Positions 15,767-25,094 are shown, numbered from the stretch's first letter. The stretch: DNA of 64,000 nucleotides from Archaeoglobus sp. UBA234 (GCA_002494625.1 DACH01000017.1:6403-70402), one strand, 5' to 3'. Translations and numbers: made by a program. The notes: generated from the letters alone by a model not told the origin.

Positions 15767-16924
15767 TCAGGCTTCTTCTACTTCCTCAATTTCTTCTATC
15801 TGTTCAACCTGTTCCTCAGCACTTTCATCCTCAACAAACCCATCAGTGTCAATGCTGAATCCCTTCACCTTGTAAACACCCGTTCCATTAAGTTCCACGG
15901 TTCCGCTTCCAACAGCATGAATTCTCAATCCATTTCCCTCAACTGTAACGGTTATGTCCTCGCCTTTAACCAGTATCCTTCCCTCTCCGGTGTATGTGAC
16001 TGCTCCATCGTTCTCTTCCCTGTCCCCAAATCCGGTTGCAAATACTACACTATCTGCTGGAGCTGTAACAGTTCCGTTACCAAAGATCAGAACCTTGACA
16101 TCTCCCTCAATTCTTGCATAACCTTCTCCGGCAGCAAACAGCACACCAGTCCCTTCGAGTTCAACACTGCCTGTCTTCTGGTTCTCTATGAATTTTATGA
16201 TTCTCATAAGCTTGTGGTGTGACTCCTTGAGATACTGGAAAGCTGATTTCATGGCTTTGTTCTCCATGTAAAGAAATCTATTAACCTGCCAGTTTGTATC
16301 CAGCTCCATAAGTCTCTCTTTTGCCTTTTCAAGCTTTTCTTGTGCTCTTGCCATATCCTCATTGTATTTCTCAAGCCACCTCTCGAGCTCAGTAGTATCC
16401 TTGCCCTGAGCCTGGAACTCTTCAATCAATGCCTGAACCCTTTGATTTACCTCATCAGTCTTCCCGACGACTCTTTCCATAATATATATCCATCTCAGCC
16501 CTATAGCCTTCTTAAGGGAAACCTTTGCCTCCATCCACTCCTTCTTGAGTTCCCTGCCAGCTTCTTTCAGCTCTTCAACAGTCTGTGCACTCTCAATGTC
16601 CTCTCTGACAGCAGAGATATCTGAGATGTGTTCGTTTATCTCATCTATGAGTTCTTCAACTTCAGGATATGTTACATTGCTGTTCTCTATCTTCTCCCTT
16701 ATGCTTGTCAGTGAAGCCACAGCCAGATCACAGCTTGCAAGAAGCCATTCTTTTGCCTCGTCAAAAGTGTCCTCATTTATAACTATTCCAAAGTGTTTGC
16801 TGTGCAGTCTTGCCTTGTCCCTCATGTATTTTTCTTTTATACTCTCCGCATCCATTGCATATGCTGGCACAACGAGGAGGAGTGCCAGCAGCACCGCTGC
16901 AATTTTACCAATTTTTCCCGCCAT
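15767..16924 (-). CDS. Secreted helical protein with a Gly-rich beta-repeat tail
   Basis: 385 residues. A signal peptide (KIAAVLLALLLVVPAYA) is followed by a long alpha-helical, coiled-coil-like body, roughly residues 30-255. Residues about 260-365 form repeated short strands rich in Gly and Val (ELEGTGVLFAAGEGYARIEG and VEGNGLRIHAVGSGTVELNG), suggesting a beta-solenoid or adhesin-like fold. The last 25 residues are very acidic (EQIEEIEEVEEA). GAGGTGAT precedes ATG 16924, preferred over an upstream GTG. Probably cell-surface; function unknown. Confidence 0.7.
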   Translation of the reverse strand: MAGKIGKIAAVLLALLLVVPAYAMDAESIKEKYMRDKARLHSKHFGIVINEDTFDEAKEWLLASCDLAVASLTSIREKIENSNVTYPEVEELIDEINEHISDISAVREDIESAQTVEELKEAGRELKKEWMEAKVSLKKAIGLRWIYIMERVVGKTDEVNQRVQALIEEFQAQGKDTTELERWLEKYNEDMARAQEKLEKAKERLMELDTNWQVNRFLYMENKAMKSAFQYLKESHHKLMRIIKFIENQKTGSVELEGTGVLFAAGEGYARIEGDVKVLIFGNGTVTAPADSVVFATGFGDREENDGAVTYTGEGRILVKGEDITVTVEGNGLRIHAVGSGTVELNGTGVYKVKGFSIDTDGFVEDESAEEQVEQIEEIEEVEEA

Positions 16925-17162
16925 CACCTCGATCACCTCGTTAGTTCCTTGAATTCTGTTAAATTTAAGGATACTTTCTCCTTTTCCAGCTATTAACGAT
17001 TTACGAAACTTTATAAAACTTTAAAAAGCTCTTAAACGCTTTATTTTACTTCAAAATACTTCAGATGGCGGTACACAAAATCAATGATGGTGATTCATAA
17101 CACCCCACCACATGATCGCCGATTGAGAAAAACTTAAAAGCAAGTTTACAAGCCAGATTTTA

Positions 17163-17885
17163 ATGCTAAAATTCAGGGTTCTTGTTGTCCTTGCAGCAAT
17201 CCTTCTCCAAGTGGTTTTAGCAGATGCTTCCATCATTCACGGAAAGGTTTTTTCATGGGAAACTCTCGATCCTGTCAATGGTGCGATAGTGGAGATAAAC
17301 ACAACTCCCATTCAGAAAAAGGTCACTGAGAATGGAAGTTACATTTTCGAGTCCGTCCCTCCAGGAAACTACACTATCACCGCCATGTATATCTCTGAGG
17401 GGGTGAAACTCTATGCAAAAGAGAATATAACTGTAATCTCCGAGGGAAAGTATGTTCTTGATATAATACTCTTTCCGGAGATTGAGTTTCCTGAATTTCA
17501 GGACATAGAAGAGATAGATTTCACTATAGAAGAGGAAGGATTTAACTACTATTTACTTATTCCCGTTCTGGTTGTTGCTATAACTGGAGTTGCCGTTTAT
17601 ATCTTAAAAACAAAAAGGAAGAGGGCAGTAGTACCAGAGGTGGTTTTGCCCCCCAGAGATGAGAACCAGACATTCGAGTCGCTTCCCGATGATTTGAAAG
17701 AGGTTGTCGAGATACTCATTAAAAGCGATGGAAGGATGTCTCAGAAAGAGCTCAGGAGAAAGCTCGGATGTTCAGAGGCAAAGATCAGTTTGATGATATC
17801 AGACCTTGAAAGAAGAGAAATAGTGGAGAAAGTCAAAAAAGGGAGAGGTAACATTATCTTTCTGAGAGATGAGTTTTTGAGGTGA
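17163..17885 (+). CDS. Membrane-anchored winged-helix regulator with extracytoplasmic beta domain
   Basis: 240 residues in four parts. A signal sequence (residues 1-21) leads to a carboxypeptidase-regulatory-like beta sandwich (about 23-100; IHGKVFSWETLDPVNGAIVE, YIFESVPPGNYTITAMY). A single membrane helix lies at about 130-150 (YYLLIPVLVVAITGVAVYIL), followed by basic KTKRKR. The C-terminal winged helix spans about 175-240 (LIKSDGRMSQKELRRKLGCS). Topology puts the beta domain outside and the DNA-binding domain inside. It may carry a surface or ligand signal directly to a promoter. It stands alone before the DHH gene. Confidence 0.78.
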   Translation: MLKFRVLVVLAAILLQVVLADASIIHGKVFSWETLDPVNGAIVEINTTPIQKKVTENGSYIFESVPPGNYTITAMYISEGVKLYAKENITVISEGKYVLDIILFPEIEFPEFQDIEEIDFTIEEEGFNYYLLIPVLVVAITGVAVYILKTKRKRAVVPEVVLPPRDENQTFESLPDDLKEVVEILIKSDGRMSQKELRRKLGCSEAKISLMISDLERREIVEKVKKGRGNIIFLRDEFLR

Positions 17886-17975
17886 CTTCTGCTTTACCTC
17901 TGCATCCTTTGCATCCTCTGATTCACTTATAAGCCACTCAAAAGATTTATCTTTATTTAGCATAATTGACTTCTG

Positions 17976-19355
17976 ATGGATTTACCTCCAGAGATGCTCG
18001 AGAGAGCAAAAAAAATATCATCAGTAATCGATAAAAACGATGAGGTTCTCGTTGTCACACATATAGATGCAGATGGAATAACTTCTGGATCTATAGCAAA
18101 AATATCCCTTGAAAGATCTGGAATAGATTGCAAGATTATTTTTGTAAAGCAACTCTCAGACAGTGAGATAGAGGAGATTGCCGACACTAACCGCTTTACC
18201 TGGTTCACCGATCTGGGGAGTGGTCAGCTCAATTCAATAAAGTCAGCTGGAATAGACTTCGTTATCACAGATCACCATGTCCCCTCAGGAGATTCAGAAT
18301 TTCAGCTAAACCCCCATTCCTTCGGTTTTGATGGAAGTTACGAGCTTTCAGGATCAACTACAACATACATTGTGGCAAGAATACTGGGAAGAGGACTTTT
18401 TGCAGGAAACATCGACCTGTCTCCTCTCTCAATTGTTGGGGCGGTCGGAGACCTTCAGGACTCAAAAGAGGGGATGCTTCTTGGACTGAACAGAAAGATA
18501 CTGGAGGAAGGTGTTAGAGCTGGAGTTGTTAAGTGCATCAGAGATCTGAGACTTTTCGGCAAGCAGACAAGACCCCTTGTCAAGATGCTGGAATACACCT
18601 TTGATCCTTTTCTACCAGGGATAAGCGGGAATGAGAAAGGAGCCATAGATTTTGTTGAGTCCCTAGGAATTGGCGTGGAGGACTGGAAAAGATGGATCGA
18701 CCTCGCCGAAGATGAGAAAAAGAGGATTGTTGATGGTCTCGTAAAGCTCTGCATTCAGTCCAGAACACCATTCAAAATGATAAAGAGGCTCGTTGGTGAG
18801 ACATACATACTTTCAAGAGAGGAAGAGGGGAGCGAGCTGAGAGATGCAATGGAGTTTTCCACCCTGCTGAATGCCACAGCCAGATACGGGCACCATGAGA
18901 TAGGACTGATGGTTTGCCTTGGAGATAGAGCCAGCGCTTTTAAAAAAGCCAGAAGCTTGCTTCAAAACCACAGAAAAAATCTGTCAGATGGACTCAGACT
19001 CGTTGATGAGATTGGAATAACAGAGCTTGAAAACATACAGTATTTCGATGCCGGTGACCAGATACTTGACACGATTGTTGGAATAGTTGCGGGAATGTGT
19101 TTCTCAAAAGCCAACAGAGAGAAACCGATAGTAGCTCTGGCTAAAAACGAAGAGGGAATAAAAGTATCCGCAAGAGCAACCCAGAGACTTGTTGAGAGAG
19201 GAGTACATCTCGCAAAAGCGATAAAGCTTGCATCAGAGAAGACGGGAGGAAAAGGAGGTGGGCACAGCATAGCTGCAGGTGCACTCATTCCGGAATCAGA
19301 GGTTGAAAGATTTCTTCGGGAGCTTGATAGAATAATAGGGTTGCAGATAAACTGA
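17976..19355 (+). CDS. DHH-family phosphoesterase/exonuclease (archaeal RecJ-like)
   Basis: 459 residues. DHH motifs in order: VVTHIDADGITSG near residue 28, FTDLGSG near 75, VITDHHVPSG near 92 and VGAVGDLQDS near 150. The DHHA1-type end is GGKGGGHSIAAGA near 425. These ligate two metal ions, Mn2+ in relatives. Archaeal homologues act as single-strand nucleases, some bound to GINS. Length is normal for the archaeal RecJ-like group. Which paralogue this is cannot be decided, since no replisome gene adjoins. Confidence 0.85.
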   Translation: MDLPPEMLERAKKISSVIDKNDEVLVVTHIDADGITSGSIAKISLERSGIDCKIIFVKQLSDSEIEEIADTNRFTWFTDLGSGQLNSIKSAGIDFVITDHHVPSGDSEFQLNPHSFGFDGSYELSGSTTTYIVARILGRGLFAGNIDLSPLSIVGAVGDLQDSKEGMLLGLNRKILEEGVRAGVVKCIRDLRLFGKQTRPLVKMLEYTFDPFLPGISGNEKGAIDFVESLGIGVEDWKRWIDLAEDEKKRIVDGLVKLCIQSRTPFKMIKRLVGETYILSREEEGSELRDAMEFSTLLNATARYGHHEIGLMVCLGDRASAFKKARSLLQNHRKNLSDGLRLVDEIGITELENIQYFDAGDQILDTIVGIVAGMCFSKANREKPIVALAKNEEGIKVSARATQRLVERGVHLAKAIKLASEKTGGKGGGHSIAAGALIPESEVERFLRELDRIIGLQIN

Positions 19356-19448
19356 TGCTATTTTTCAAATATTGCTGATCTTTCAATCAGATTAAGAACT
19401 CCGAAAGGATTAAATTGAAATCAGATATAAACAAAAAGGGTGAGTTTT

Positions 19449-19703
19449 ATGGGGGAAAAGGTCAGAGATAGAGAGCATCACGAGCGACTTTTCAAAGCAT
19501 CCCAGAGTCCAATCAGAAGACAGATCGTAGCCTCCATAGGCATTCATGGAAAAACGAGGGAAGAGATAAAAAAAGAGCTGAACTTGAGTGATTTTCAGAT
19601 GAAATTCAATCTGGACTGGTTAATAAAGGAGGGTTTTGTTGTTGAGGAGGATGGAAAACTCAAGCTGACCGAAGATGGAATCGAGCTTCTCGAAGCTGGT
19701 TAA
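19449..19703 (+). CDS. Small winged-helix DNA-binding protein
   Basis: 84 residues forming an ArsR-like winged helix: SQSPIRRQIVASIGIHGKTREEI, a recognition helix SDFQMKFNLDWLIKEGFVV and a wing EEDGKLKLTEDGIELL. No metal-binding cysteines are present. GGTGAG lies four bases before ATG 19449; GTG 19440 is a weaker alternative. It precedes fae-hps by 119 bases on the same strand and is a candidate regulator of that operon, by position only. Confidence 0.72.
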   Translation: MGEKVRDREHHERLFKASQSPIRRQIVASIGIHGKTREEIKKELNLSDFQMKFNLDWLIKEGFVVEEDGKLKLTEDGIELLEAG

Positions 19704-19822
19704 GTATTTTACAATTTTTTCATTCAGTTCTTTAACCAAAAGCTTTTATTATAACACATTCTTGATTTAATCTGTGAATAAACAGCTATCTGATGATCAG
19801 AAAATAAAAAGGTGTTAGGATT

Positions 19823-21001
19823 ATGAGAGTTGGAGAGGCTTTGATTGGTGAAGGATATGAGGTTGCTCACATTGACCTCGTAGTTGGAGAGAAGAATGGC
19901 CCTGTGGGCATGGCTTTTGTAAACAGTATGTCGCAGTTATCAGCCGGTCACACACCCCTCCTCGCAGTTCTGAGACCAAACCTCATAACAAAACCACCGG
20001 CACTTATAATTCCAAAAGTAACAGTAAAGGAAATGGAGCAGGCTGAGATGATTTTTGGTCCTGCACAGTCTGCTGTGGCAAAGGCAATTGCAGATGCTGT
20101 TGAAGAGGGGATAGTGCCAAAAGATGAGGCTGAAAACCTTGTTGTAATAGTGAGCGTTTTCATACACCCAAAGGCACGGAACAGGGATAAGATATACTAC
20201 TACAACTACGGTGCCACCAAACTCGCTCTGAGAAGAGCCATGGAAGGTTTTCCGGATGTGGAAACCATGTTATATGAAAAGGATAGATCCGTTCATCCCT
20301 TTGCCGGAAGAAGACTTACAAAGCTCTGGGATCCACCCTACCTGCAGATAGCAATTGATCTGCCAGAGCTTGAAGAGGTAAAGAATGTTCTGAGAAACAT
20401 TCCGGGAAGCGATCACATAATCTTTGAGGTGGGAACTCCTCTTTTAAAAAGATACGGTGCTGAGGTTATACTCGAACTGAGAAAGGAGAGGCCAGAAGGT
20501 TTCTTTGTTCTTGATCTGAAAACGCTCGATACAGGAAATCTCGAAGCCAGGATGGCTGCCGATGCCACAGCAAATGCTGTCGTGGTTTCAGGTCTTGCCC
20601 CAATCCCCACAATTGTTAAGGCAATAAAGGAGGCGGAAAAGACAGGAATTCTTTCGGTAATTGACATGCTGAATGTAGATAAACCTGCAGAGGTTCTGGA
20701 GAAGCTGAAGGCAGAAGGGGTTCTTCCTGATGTTGTTGAGCTCCATAGGGCAATAGATGTCGAAAACAAAGCTCTTCCACCGTGGAAATTCGTAAAGGAT
20801 GTCAAGAAGTACGATGTGCTCGTCGCAGTTGCAGGTGGATTGAGACCCGAAAATGTTGGAGAGGCTATCGCAGAGGGAGCAGATATTCTGGTGGTGGGCA
20901 GGTCAATAACAAGAGCAAGGGATATAGAGGGAGCTGTCAGGAGATTTTTACAGTTCATGAAGCCAGACACTGATCAGTTCAGAGTAATGACCGACTTCTG
21001 A
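19823..21001 (+). CDS. fae-hps: Bifunctional formaldehyde-activating enzyme / 3-hexulose-6-phosphate synthase
   Basis: 392 residues, a natural fusion known in archaea. Residues 1-160 are Fae (GEALIGEGYEVAHIDLVVG with the catalytic His at residue 16), which condenses formaldehyde with tetrahydromethanopterin. Residues about 170-385 are Hps, an orotidine-decarboxylase-like barrel (LQIAIDLPELEE, FFVLDLKTLDTG, VAGGLRPENVGEA, LVVGRSITRA). In archaea the Hps half mainly runs in reverse, making ribulose 5-phosphate and formaldehyde, which the Fae half captures. It is followed within 10 bases by tpiA. Confidence 0.97.
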   Translation: MRVGEALIGEGYEVAHIDLVVGEKNGPVGMAFVNSMSQLSAGHTPLLAVLRPNLITKPPALIIPKVTVKEMEQAEMIFGPAQSAVAKAIADAVEEGIVPKDEAENLVVIVSVFIHPKARNRDKIYYYNYGATKLALRRAMEGFPDVETMLYEKDRSVHPFAGRRLTKLWDPPYLQIAIDLPELEEVKNVLRNIPGSDHIIFEVGTPLLKRYGAEVILELRKERPEGFFVLDLKTLDTGNLEARMAADATANAVVVSGLAPIPTIVKAIKEAEKTGILSVIDMLNVDKPAEVLEKLKAEGVLPDVVELHRAIDVENKALPPWKFVKDVKKYDVLVAVAGGLRPENVGEAIAEGADILVVGRSITRARDIEGAVRRFLQFMKPDTDQFRVMTDF

Positions 21002-21010
21002 GGTGGATGG

Positions 21011-21673
21011 ATGGGAGTGATTATAATAAACTTCAAAGCATACAAGGAGGGAAGCGGAAAGCAGGCTATTGAGCTTGCAAAGATAGTTGAGGATGTTTCT
21101 ACAAGAGCAGATGATTACATCGCCATTGCTCCGCCCCTTCTCGATATTCAGGAGATTGTCTCACAGATTCAGGTTGATGTTTACTCCCAGCATGTCGATG
21201 CTGTGAGCTACGGAAGTCACACAGGAAGGATAACCCCTGAGATGATTCACGAAAAAGGGGTTAAGGGCAGTCTGATAAACCACTCCGAGTACAGATTGAA
21301 ACTGGCAGACATTGAATTTCTGGTCTCCAGATTCAGAGAACTTGGACTCACCTCTGTTATCTGCACCAACAATGTTTCAACCACCGCTTCTGCAGCCGCA
21401 CTTGAGCCTGATTATGTTGCAATAGAGCCGCCTGAGCTTATTGGAAGCGGGATTCCCGTATCCAAGGCCGAACCAGAGATAGTTGAGAACTCGGTCAGAG
21501 CTGCGAAAGATATCAGCTCAGAGGTTAAGGTTCTCTGTGGAGCAGGGATAAGCAAGCATGAAGATTATGTTACAGCCCTCGACCTGGGAGCTGATGGTGT
21601 TCTGCTTGCCAGCGGAATTGTGAAGGCTAAAGACAGAAAAAAGGCTCTTGAGGAGCTTGTGGGTTTGAGATAG
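21011..21673 (+). CDS. tpiA: Triosephosphate isomerase, archaeal type
   Basis: 220 residues, the short archaeal length. Active-site landmarks are the Lys in NFKAY near residue 9, the His in SLINHSEYR near residue 93 and the Glu in YVAIEPPELIG near residue 140; phosphate is held by VLCGAGIS and GVLLASGI. It interconverts DHAP and glyceraldehyde 3-phosphate. It lies in the fae-hps operon, linking triose phosphate to pentose synthesis. Confidence 0.95.
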   Translation: MGVIIINFKAYKEGSGKQAIELAKIVEDVSTRADDYIAIAPPLLDIQEIVSQIQVDVYSQHVDAVSYGSHTGRITPEMIHEKGVKGSLINHSEYRLKLADIEFLVSRFRELGLTSVICTNNVSTTASAAALEPDYVAIEPPELIGSGIPVSKAEPEIVENSVRAAKDISSEVKVLCGAGISKHEDYVTALDLGADGVLLASGIVKAKDRKKALEELVGLR

Positions 21674-21681
21674 GTGATCTG

Positions 21682-21909
21682 ATGTTTGATAGAAAAACAA
21701 GACTCCTTTTAATCTTAGGATTGCTCAACGATGCCTTTGCAGAGGCTCGAAGTATTTCCGTAAATCTCAGAGATTTCATAGGTTCACACCCGGAGATGGG
21801 GGAAGAAATTGAGGAGTTTGAGCTTTTAGATCTTCTAAATCAGGTTTCCGAGCTGGAAAGGAGAATAGATGAACTGATGAGTAGTATAAAAAAGGAAGTT
21901 TATTCCTGA
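21682..21909 (+). CDS. Small helical protein of unknown function
   Basis: 75 residues, nearly all alpha-helical with heptad-like spacing (LLLILGLLNDAFAEARSI and LLNQVSELERRIDELMSS). No motif is recognised. It starts nine bases after the tpiA stop, so it is probably translated from the same mRNA. The downstream leuB-type gene ends 14 bases away on the other strand. Confidence 0.55.
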   Translation: MFDRKTRLLLILGLLNDAFAEARSISVNLRDFIGSHPEMGEEIEEFELLDLLNQVSELERRIDELMSSIKKEVYS

Positions 21910-21922
21910 AACGGCTTAATAC

Positions 21923-22906
21923 TCAGCTATCAAAATTTTTTATTATTTCAGAAGTCATCTCTTCTGTCCCGAGACTTCCCCCAAGATCCGGAGTCGTCTT
22001 TCCTTCGTAAATTGTTTTCTCAAGCGCTTTTTCGATTTTTTCAGCTTCATCAACATAGCCAAAGTGTCTAAGCATCATTGTTGCAGAAAGGATCATCGCC
22101 GATGGGTTTGCTATTCCCTTTCCAGCTATATCCGGAGCTGATCCATGAACAGGCTCGAAAATAGATGTCTTCTCACCGATATTCGCAGATGGAGCAAGTC
22201 CAAGACCTCCAACAACTCCGGCAGCCAGATCAGAGATTATATCTCCGAACATGTTGGTTGTAACCACAACATCAAACCTCCAGGGATCAAGAACCATATA
22301 CATGCAGGCTGCATCAATGTAATATTCATTGAACTCTATATCGGGATACCTTTTTGAGACCTCTCTGCACACATCCCTGAACATACCGCAGGTTTTTCTC
22401 ATCACATTTGCTTTGTGAAGTGCTGTAACCTTCTTCCTCCTCTCCCTCTTTGCAAGACTGAAGGCATACTCTGCTATTTTCTGAGATGCTTTTTTTGAGA
22501 TGATCCTTACTCCTGCTGCTGCATCCTCAACCTCAAATTCTATCCCCTTGTAGAGGCATTCGGTATTTTCCCTGACTATAACAATATCCACATCTTCAAA
22601 AAGGGATTTTACACCCCTGAATGTTTTTGCAGGTCTTATGTTGGCGAAAGTATTCAACTCTCTCCTGAGTCTGACGATAACATCCGCTGCAGTCTCTCCA
22701 GCTGCACCAAAAAGCACAGCATCACTTTTTTTGCATAACTCAAGGGTTTCTTCAGGAAGAGCCTCTCCGGTTTTTTCCTTGGTTTCATCACCAGCCTCTC
22801 CCCACTCGTACTGAAAGGGGAAATCGAAAGCAGAGAGTACTTTGAGAGTTGAATTCATTACCTCCTTACCTATACCATCCCCTGGTATCACAGCAATTTT
22901 TTTCAT
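21923..22906 (-). CDS. leuB: 3-isopropylmalate dehydrogenase-like (LeuB/isocitrate family)
   Basis: 327 residues of the beta-decarboxylating dehydrogenase family. Landmarks are IAVIPGDGIGKEVM at the start, VIVRENTECLYKG near residue 112, TTNMFGDIISDLAAG near 215 and EPVHGSAPDIAGKGIANP near 265 (NAD-site region). It oxidises and decarboxylates 3-isopropylmalate in leucine synthesis; homoisocitrate-type enzymes look similar. It overlaps the upstream leuD by four bases, and the leuD substrate loop favours the isopropylmalate reading. Confidence 0.85.
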   Translation of the reverse strand: MKKIAVIPGDGIGKEVMNSTLKVLSAFDFPFQYEWGEAGDETKEKTGEALPEETLELCKKSDAVLFGAAGETAADVIVRLRRELNTFANIRPAKTFRGVKSLFEDVDIVIVRENTECLYKGIEFEVEDAAAGVRIISKKASQKIAEYAFSLAKRERRKKVTALHKANVMRKTCGMFRDVCREVSKRYPDIEFNEYYIDAACMYMVLDPWRFDVVVTTNMFGDIISDLAAGVVGGLGLAPSANIGEKTSIFEPVHGSAPDIAGKGIANPSAMILSATMMLRHFGYVDEAEKIEKALEKTIYEGKTTPDLGGSLGTEEMTSEIIKNFDS

Positions 22907-23391
22907 GATCTCCCTCTGTAAAGCTCCCTTGCAAACTCCACCAGCCCACCCTTTTCCATTATGTTCTCAACGAAGTCCGGAAGGGGTGTGATAGAGTACT
23001 CCTCACTTTTCGTCAGGTTTCTTATAACACCCTTTCTGTAATCGATCTCGATCTCATCTCCCTCCTCGATTCTATCAGTGTCTCTGCATTCAACAACCCT
23101 TAAAGCAAGATTTATTGCGTTCCTGAAGAATATTCTCGCAAAAGATTTTGCCACAACAGCTTCTATGCCTGTAGCCTTCAGCGCAAGAGGTGCATGCTCT
23201 CTGCTGCTCCCACATCCAAAGTTTTCTCCTGCTACAACGATGTCTCCTTTTTTAACCTTCTCTGCAAAACCAGGATTTATATTCTCGAAAACATGCTTTG
23301 CAAGTTCTTCCGGTTCGTTTATTACAAGATATTTACCCTGAATTATGACATCGGTATCGATGTCATCTCCGAACTTCCAGACTCTTCCCAT
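22903..23391 (-). CDS. leuD: 3-isopropylmalate dehydratase small subunit
   Basis: 162 residues, the swivelling small subunit of the aconitase superfamily, which in archaea pairs with a separate large subunit not in this window. Landmarks are VWKFGDDIDTDVIIQGKYL, the loop YLVI near residue 22, and GENFGCGSSREHAP near residue 57. In archaeal paralogues a YLVY-like loop marks isopropylmalate and YLRT marks homoaconitate, so YLVI points to leucine synthesis. Confidence 0.88.
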   Translation of the reverse strand: MGRVWKFGDDIDTDVIIQGKYLVINEPEELAKHVFENINPGFAEKVKKGDIVVAGENFGCGSSREHAPLALKATGIEAVVAKSFARIFFRNAINLALRVVECRDTDRIEEGDEIEIDYRKGVIRNLTKSEEYSITPLPDFVENIMEKGGLVEFARELYRGRS

Positions 23392-23425
23392 GAACAGCAG
23401 AAAGCATTCCTACTTAAAAGCTTAA

Positions 23426-24052
23426 CTACTCTATTTTCAGAAGGAAGTACTCCTCCTTTTTCGCATTCGATACCTCGTGCGCGATTATCTCCCACCCAAT
23501 CTCAGGAATTTTACTGTCTATTCCTGTTTTAGCGACAAAAAGGGCATATCCTTTAACAAGTGGAGAGAATCTACTGAGGGATTTAAGAGAGTCTTCAGGT
23601 TTCAATGTTAGATCATTGAGAATAACATTAAACCTCCCGTATCTCCTGAGAGAATTTATATCAATTCTGAAGGCATCTTCAAAAATTATTTCCACATTCT
23701 CTCTTCTGATTTTAGATAGTTCTTTCTCAAACTCCCTGCTGTACTCAATCCCGAGAACGAATTCTGCAATTTCAGAGGCATAGAGAAGGAAACCTCCAGC
23801 ACTTGAACCAAGGTCAATGATTCTGCTGCTCTTATTTATGAAGTTCCACTTCTCATTCAGATTTTTCAGCTTCCAGTAACCCTTTGGCCTCTCCTCCCCT
23901 AAAACCTCAATTTTTACGGAAAAGTTCACATCCTCCGAATGTTTCTCAATCCTTCTACCATCAACAAAAACCTCTCCCCTCTTTATTGCTTCCTTTGCTT
24001 TCTGTCTTGTGGAGAAAAAACCCCTCTTCACGAGCAGATGATCGATCCTCAT
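23426..24052 (-). CDS. S4-domain plus Rossmann methyltransferase-like protein (TlyA-like)
   Basis: 208 residues. An N-terminal S4 RNA-binding domain (MRIDHLLVKRGFFSTRQKAK, then EAIKRGEVFVDGRRI) is followed by an FtsJ-like fold (SRIIDLGSSAGGFLLYA). TlyA methylates rRNA 2'-O positions in bacteria. Here the motif after the SAM loop (FNVILNDLTLKPED) keeps an Asp in the usual DLT position but the rest is divergent, so activity is uncertain. It starts 49 bases after the next gene's end on the same strand. Confidence 0.72.
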   Translation of the reverse strand: MRIDHLLVKRGFFSTRQKAKEAIKRGEVFVDGRRIEKHSEDVNFSVKIEVLGEERPKGYWKLKNLNEKWNFINKSSRIIDLGSSAGGFLLYASEIAEFVLGIEYSREFEKELSKIRRENVEIIFEDAFRIDINSLRRYGRFNVILNDLTLKPEDSLKSLSRFSPLVKGYALFVAKTGIDSKIPEIGWEIIAHEVSNAKKEEYFLLKIE

Positions 24053-24101
24053 TTTTTAATCTCTCCACAAATCTTTTCCTTGGCTCATCCTTTTGCCCTT
24101 T

Positions 24102-25094
24102 TTAGACCTCCTGGCTCTTTGATTTTCTCCAGTCTCTCATCAAATATATGATTCCTGCAAACCCAAGGCTTGTTGTGATCAATCTAATCAGATCCCCAAT
24201 ATAGGGAAGTCTGAAAGCAATAAATAGGACTAAAAACCCTGCGACAAAGTATAGATACGGATTTCTGGTTTTTGAGGAAATAAGGGACTTTCCTGCTGTA
24301 TATGAAACAAAGAGATTTGATAAAAGCAGTGCAATGGTGAAGGCTGCAAGAACCAGAAGTGCAGATGGTATCCCTACCACAGAGATGAACAACAGAACAA
24401 TAATTATCGCCGAGACTATTATTCCCCCCAATCCTATCAGTATCCGTTTTATGAGTTCCATCCCACCAACTTCAATCTTGGAATTTGCCCTTTCAAACAG
24501 GCCAGATTTAAACCACAGCATGATTAGGCCAAGTACGAGAAATCCTGCTGCAAATATTTCAGAAAGGTACGGTGGCAGGATTGTTGTTCCTTTAAAAGTC
24601 TGCTTTCCCATGATTGTGCCATGGTTTTCGAATGTTCTTCCAAAAACGGTAAGATTTCCCTTTATAAATCCTTTATTCTCCATCTTCCCACCGGCAAGAA
24701 GAACATCACCATTGATTTCAGAGTTCTCTTCTATCACAACCCCGCCCCCGGTGGCAATAACGAATCTTCCCACATTTCCACTAACTCTTACATCTCCTCC
24801 GGCTGCAATCAGCTTCCCTCCCACATCTCCCTTTAAGTCAATTTTACCCCCTGTAGCGATCAGATCACCGCCTATGTTATTTAAAATATCTACTTCCCCA
24901 CCTGCAACAATAAGATCGCCCTCTACAGGGGCTACTACCATCACCTTTCCAGCCGAAACAATCAGATCTTTCTTTGGTTGATCGATAACAACCTGCCCAC
25001 CTGATGTAACTTCGATTGAGGTTACTGGAACTATCAGAGAAATTAAAACAACAATCAGAAAAAGGATTGCTAAAAATCCAGATTGTTTTCCCAT
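24102..25094 (-). CDS. Bactofilin-like polymer-forming domain on a four-helix membrane anchor
   Basis: 330 residues. A signal or anchor helix (residues 7-25) is followed at about 30-165 by tandem short beta repeats built on GGDLIATGG and GGKLIAAGGDV, the polymer-forming right-handed beta helix of bactofilins. The last 150 residues hold about four hydrophobic helices (IFAAGFLVLGLIMLWF and others). The repeats should lie outside the membrane. Similar archaeal proteins are common but uncharacterised; a cell-envelope scaffold is a reasonable guess only. Confidence 0.72.
   Translation of the reverse strand: MGKQSGFLAILFLIVVLISLIVPVTSIEVTSGGQVVIDQPKKDLIVSAGKVMVVAPVEGDLIVAGGEVDILNNIGGDLIATGGKIDLKGDVGGKLIAAGGDVRVSGNVGRFVIATGGGVVIEENSEINGDVLLAGGKMENKGFIKGNLTVFGRTFENHGTIMGKQTFKGTTILPPYLSEIFAAGFLVLGLIMLWFKSGLFERANSKIEVGGMELIKRILIGLGGIIVSAIIIVLLFISVVGIPSALLVLAAFTIALLLSNLFVSYTAGKSLISSKTRNPYLYFVAGFLVLFIAFRLPYIGDLIRLITTSLGFAGIIYLMRDWRKSKSQEV

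Noticed and set aside
16545..16952. Plus-strand Ser-rich frame opposite the secreted protein
   Set aside because: Composition is that of an antisense shadow of a Glu-rich helical gene.
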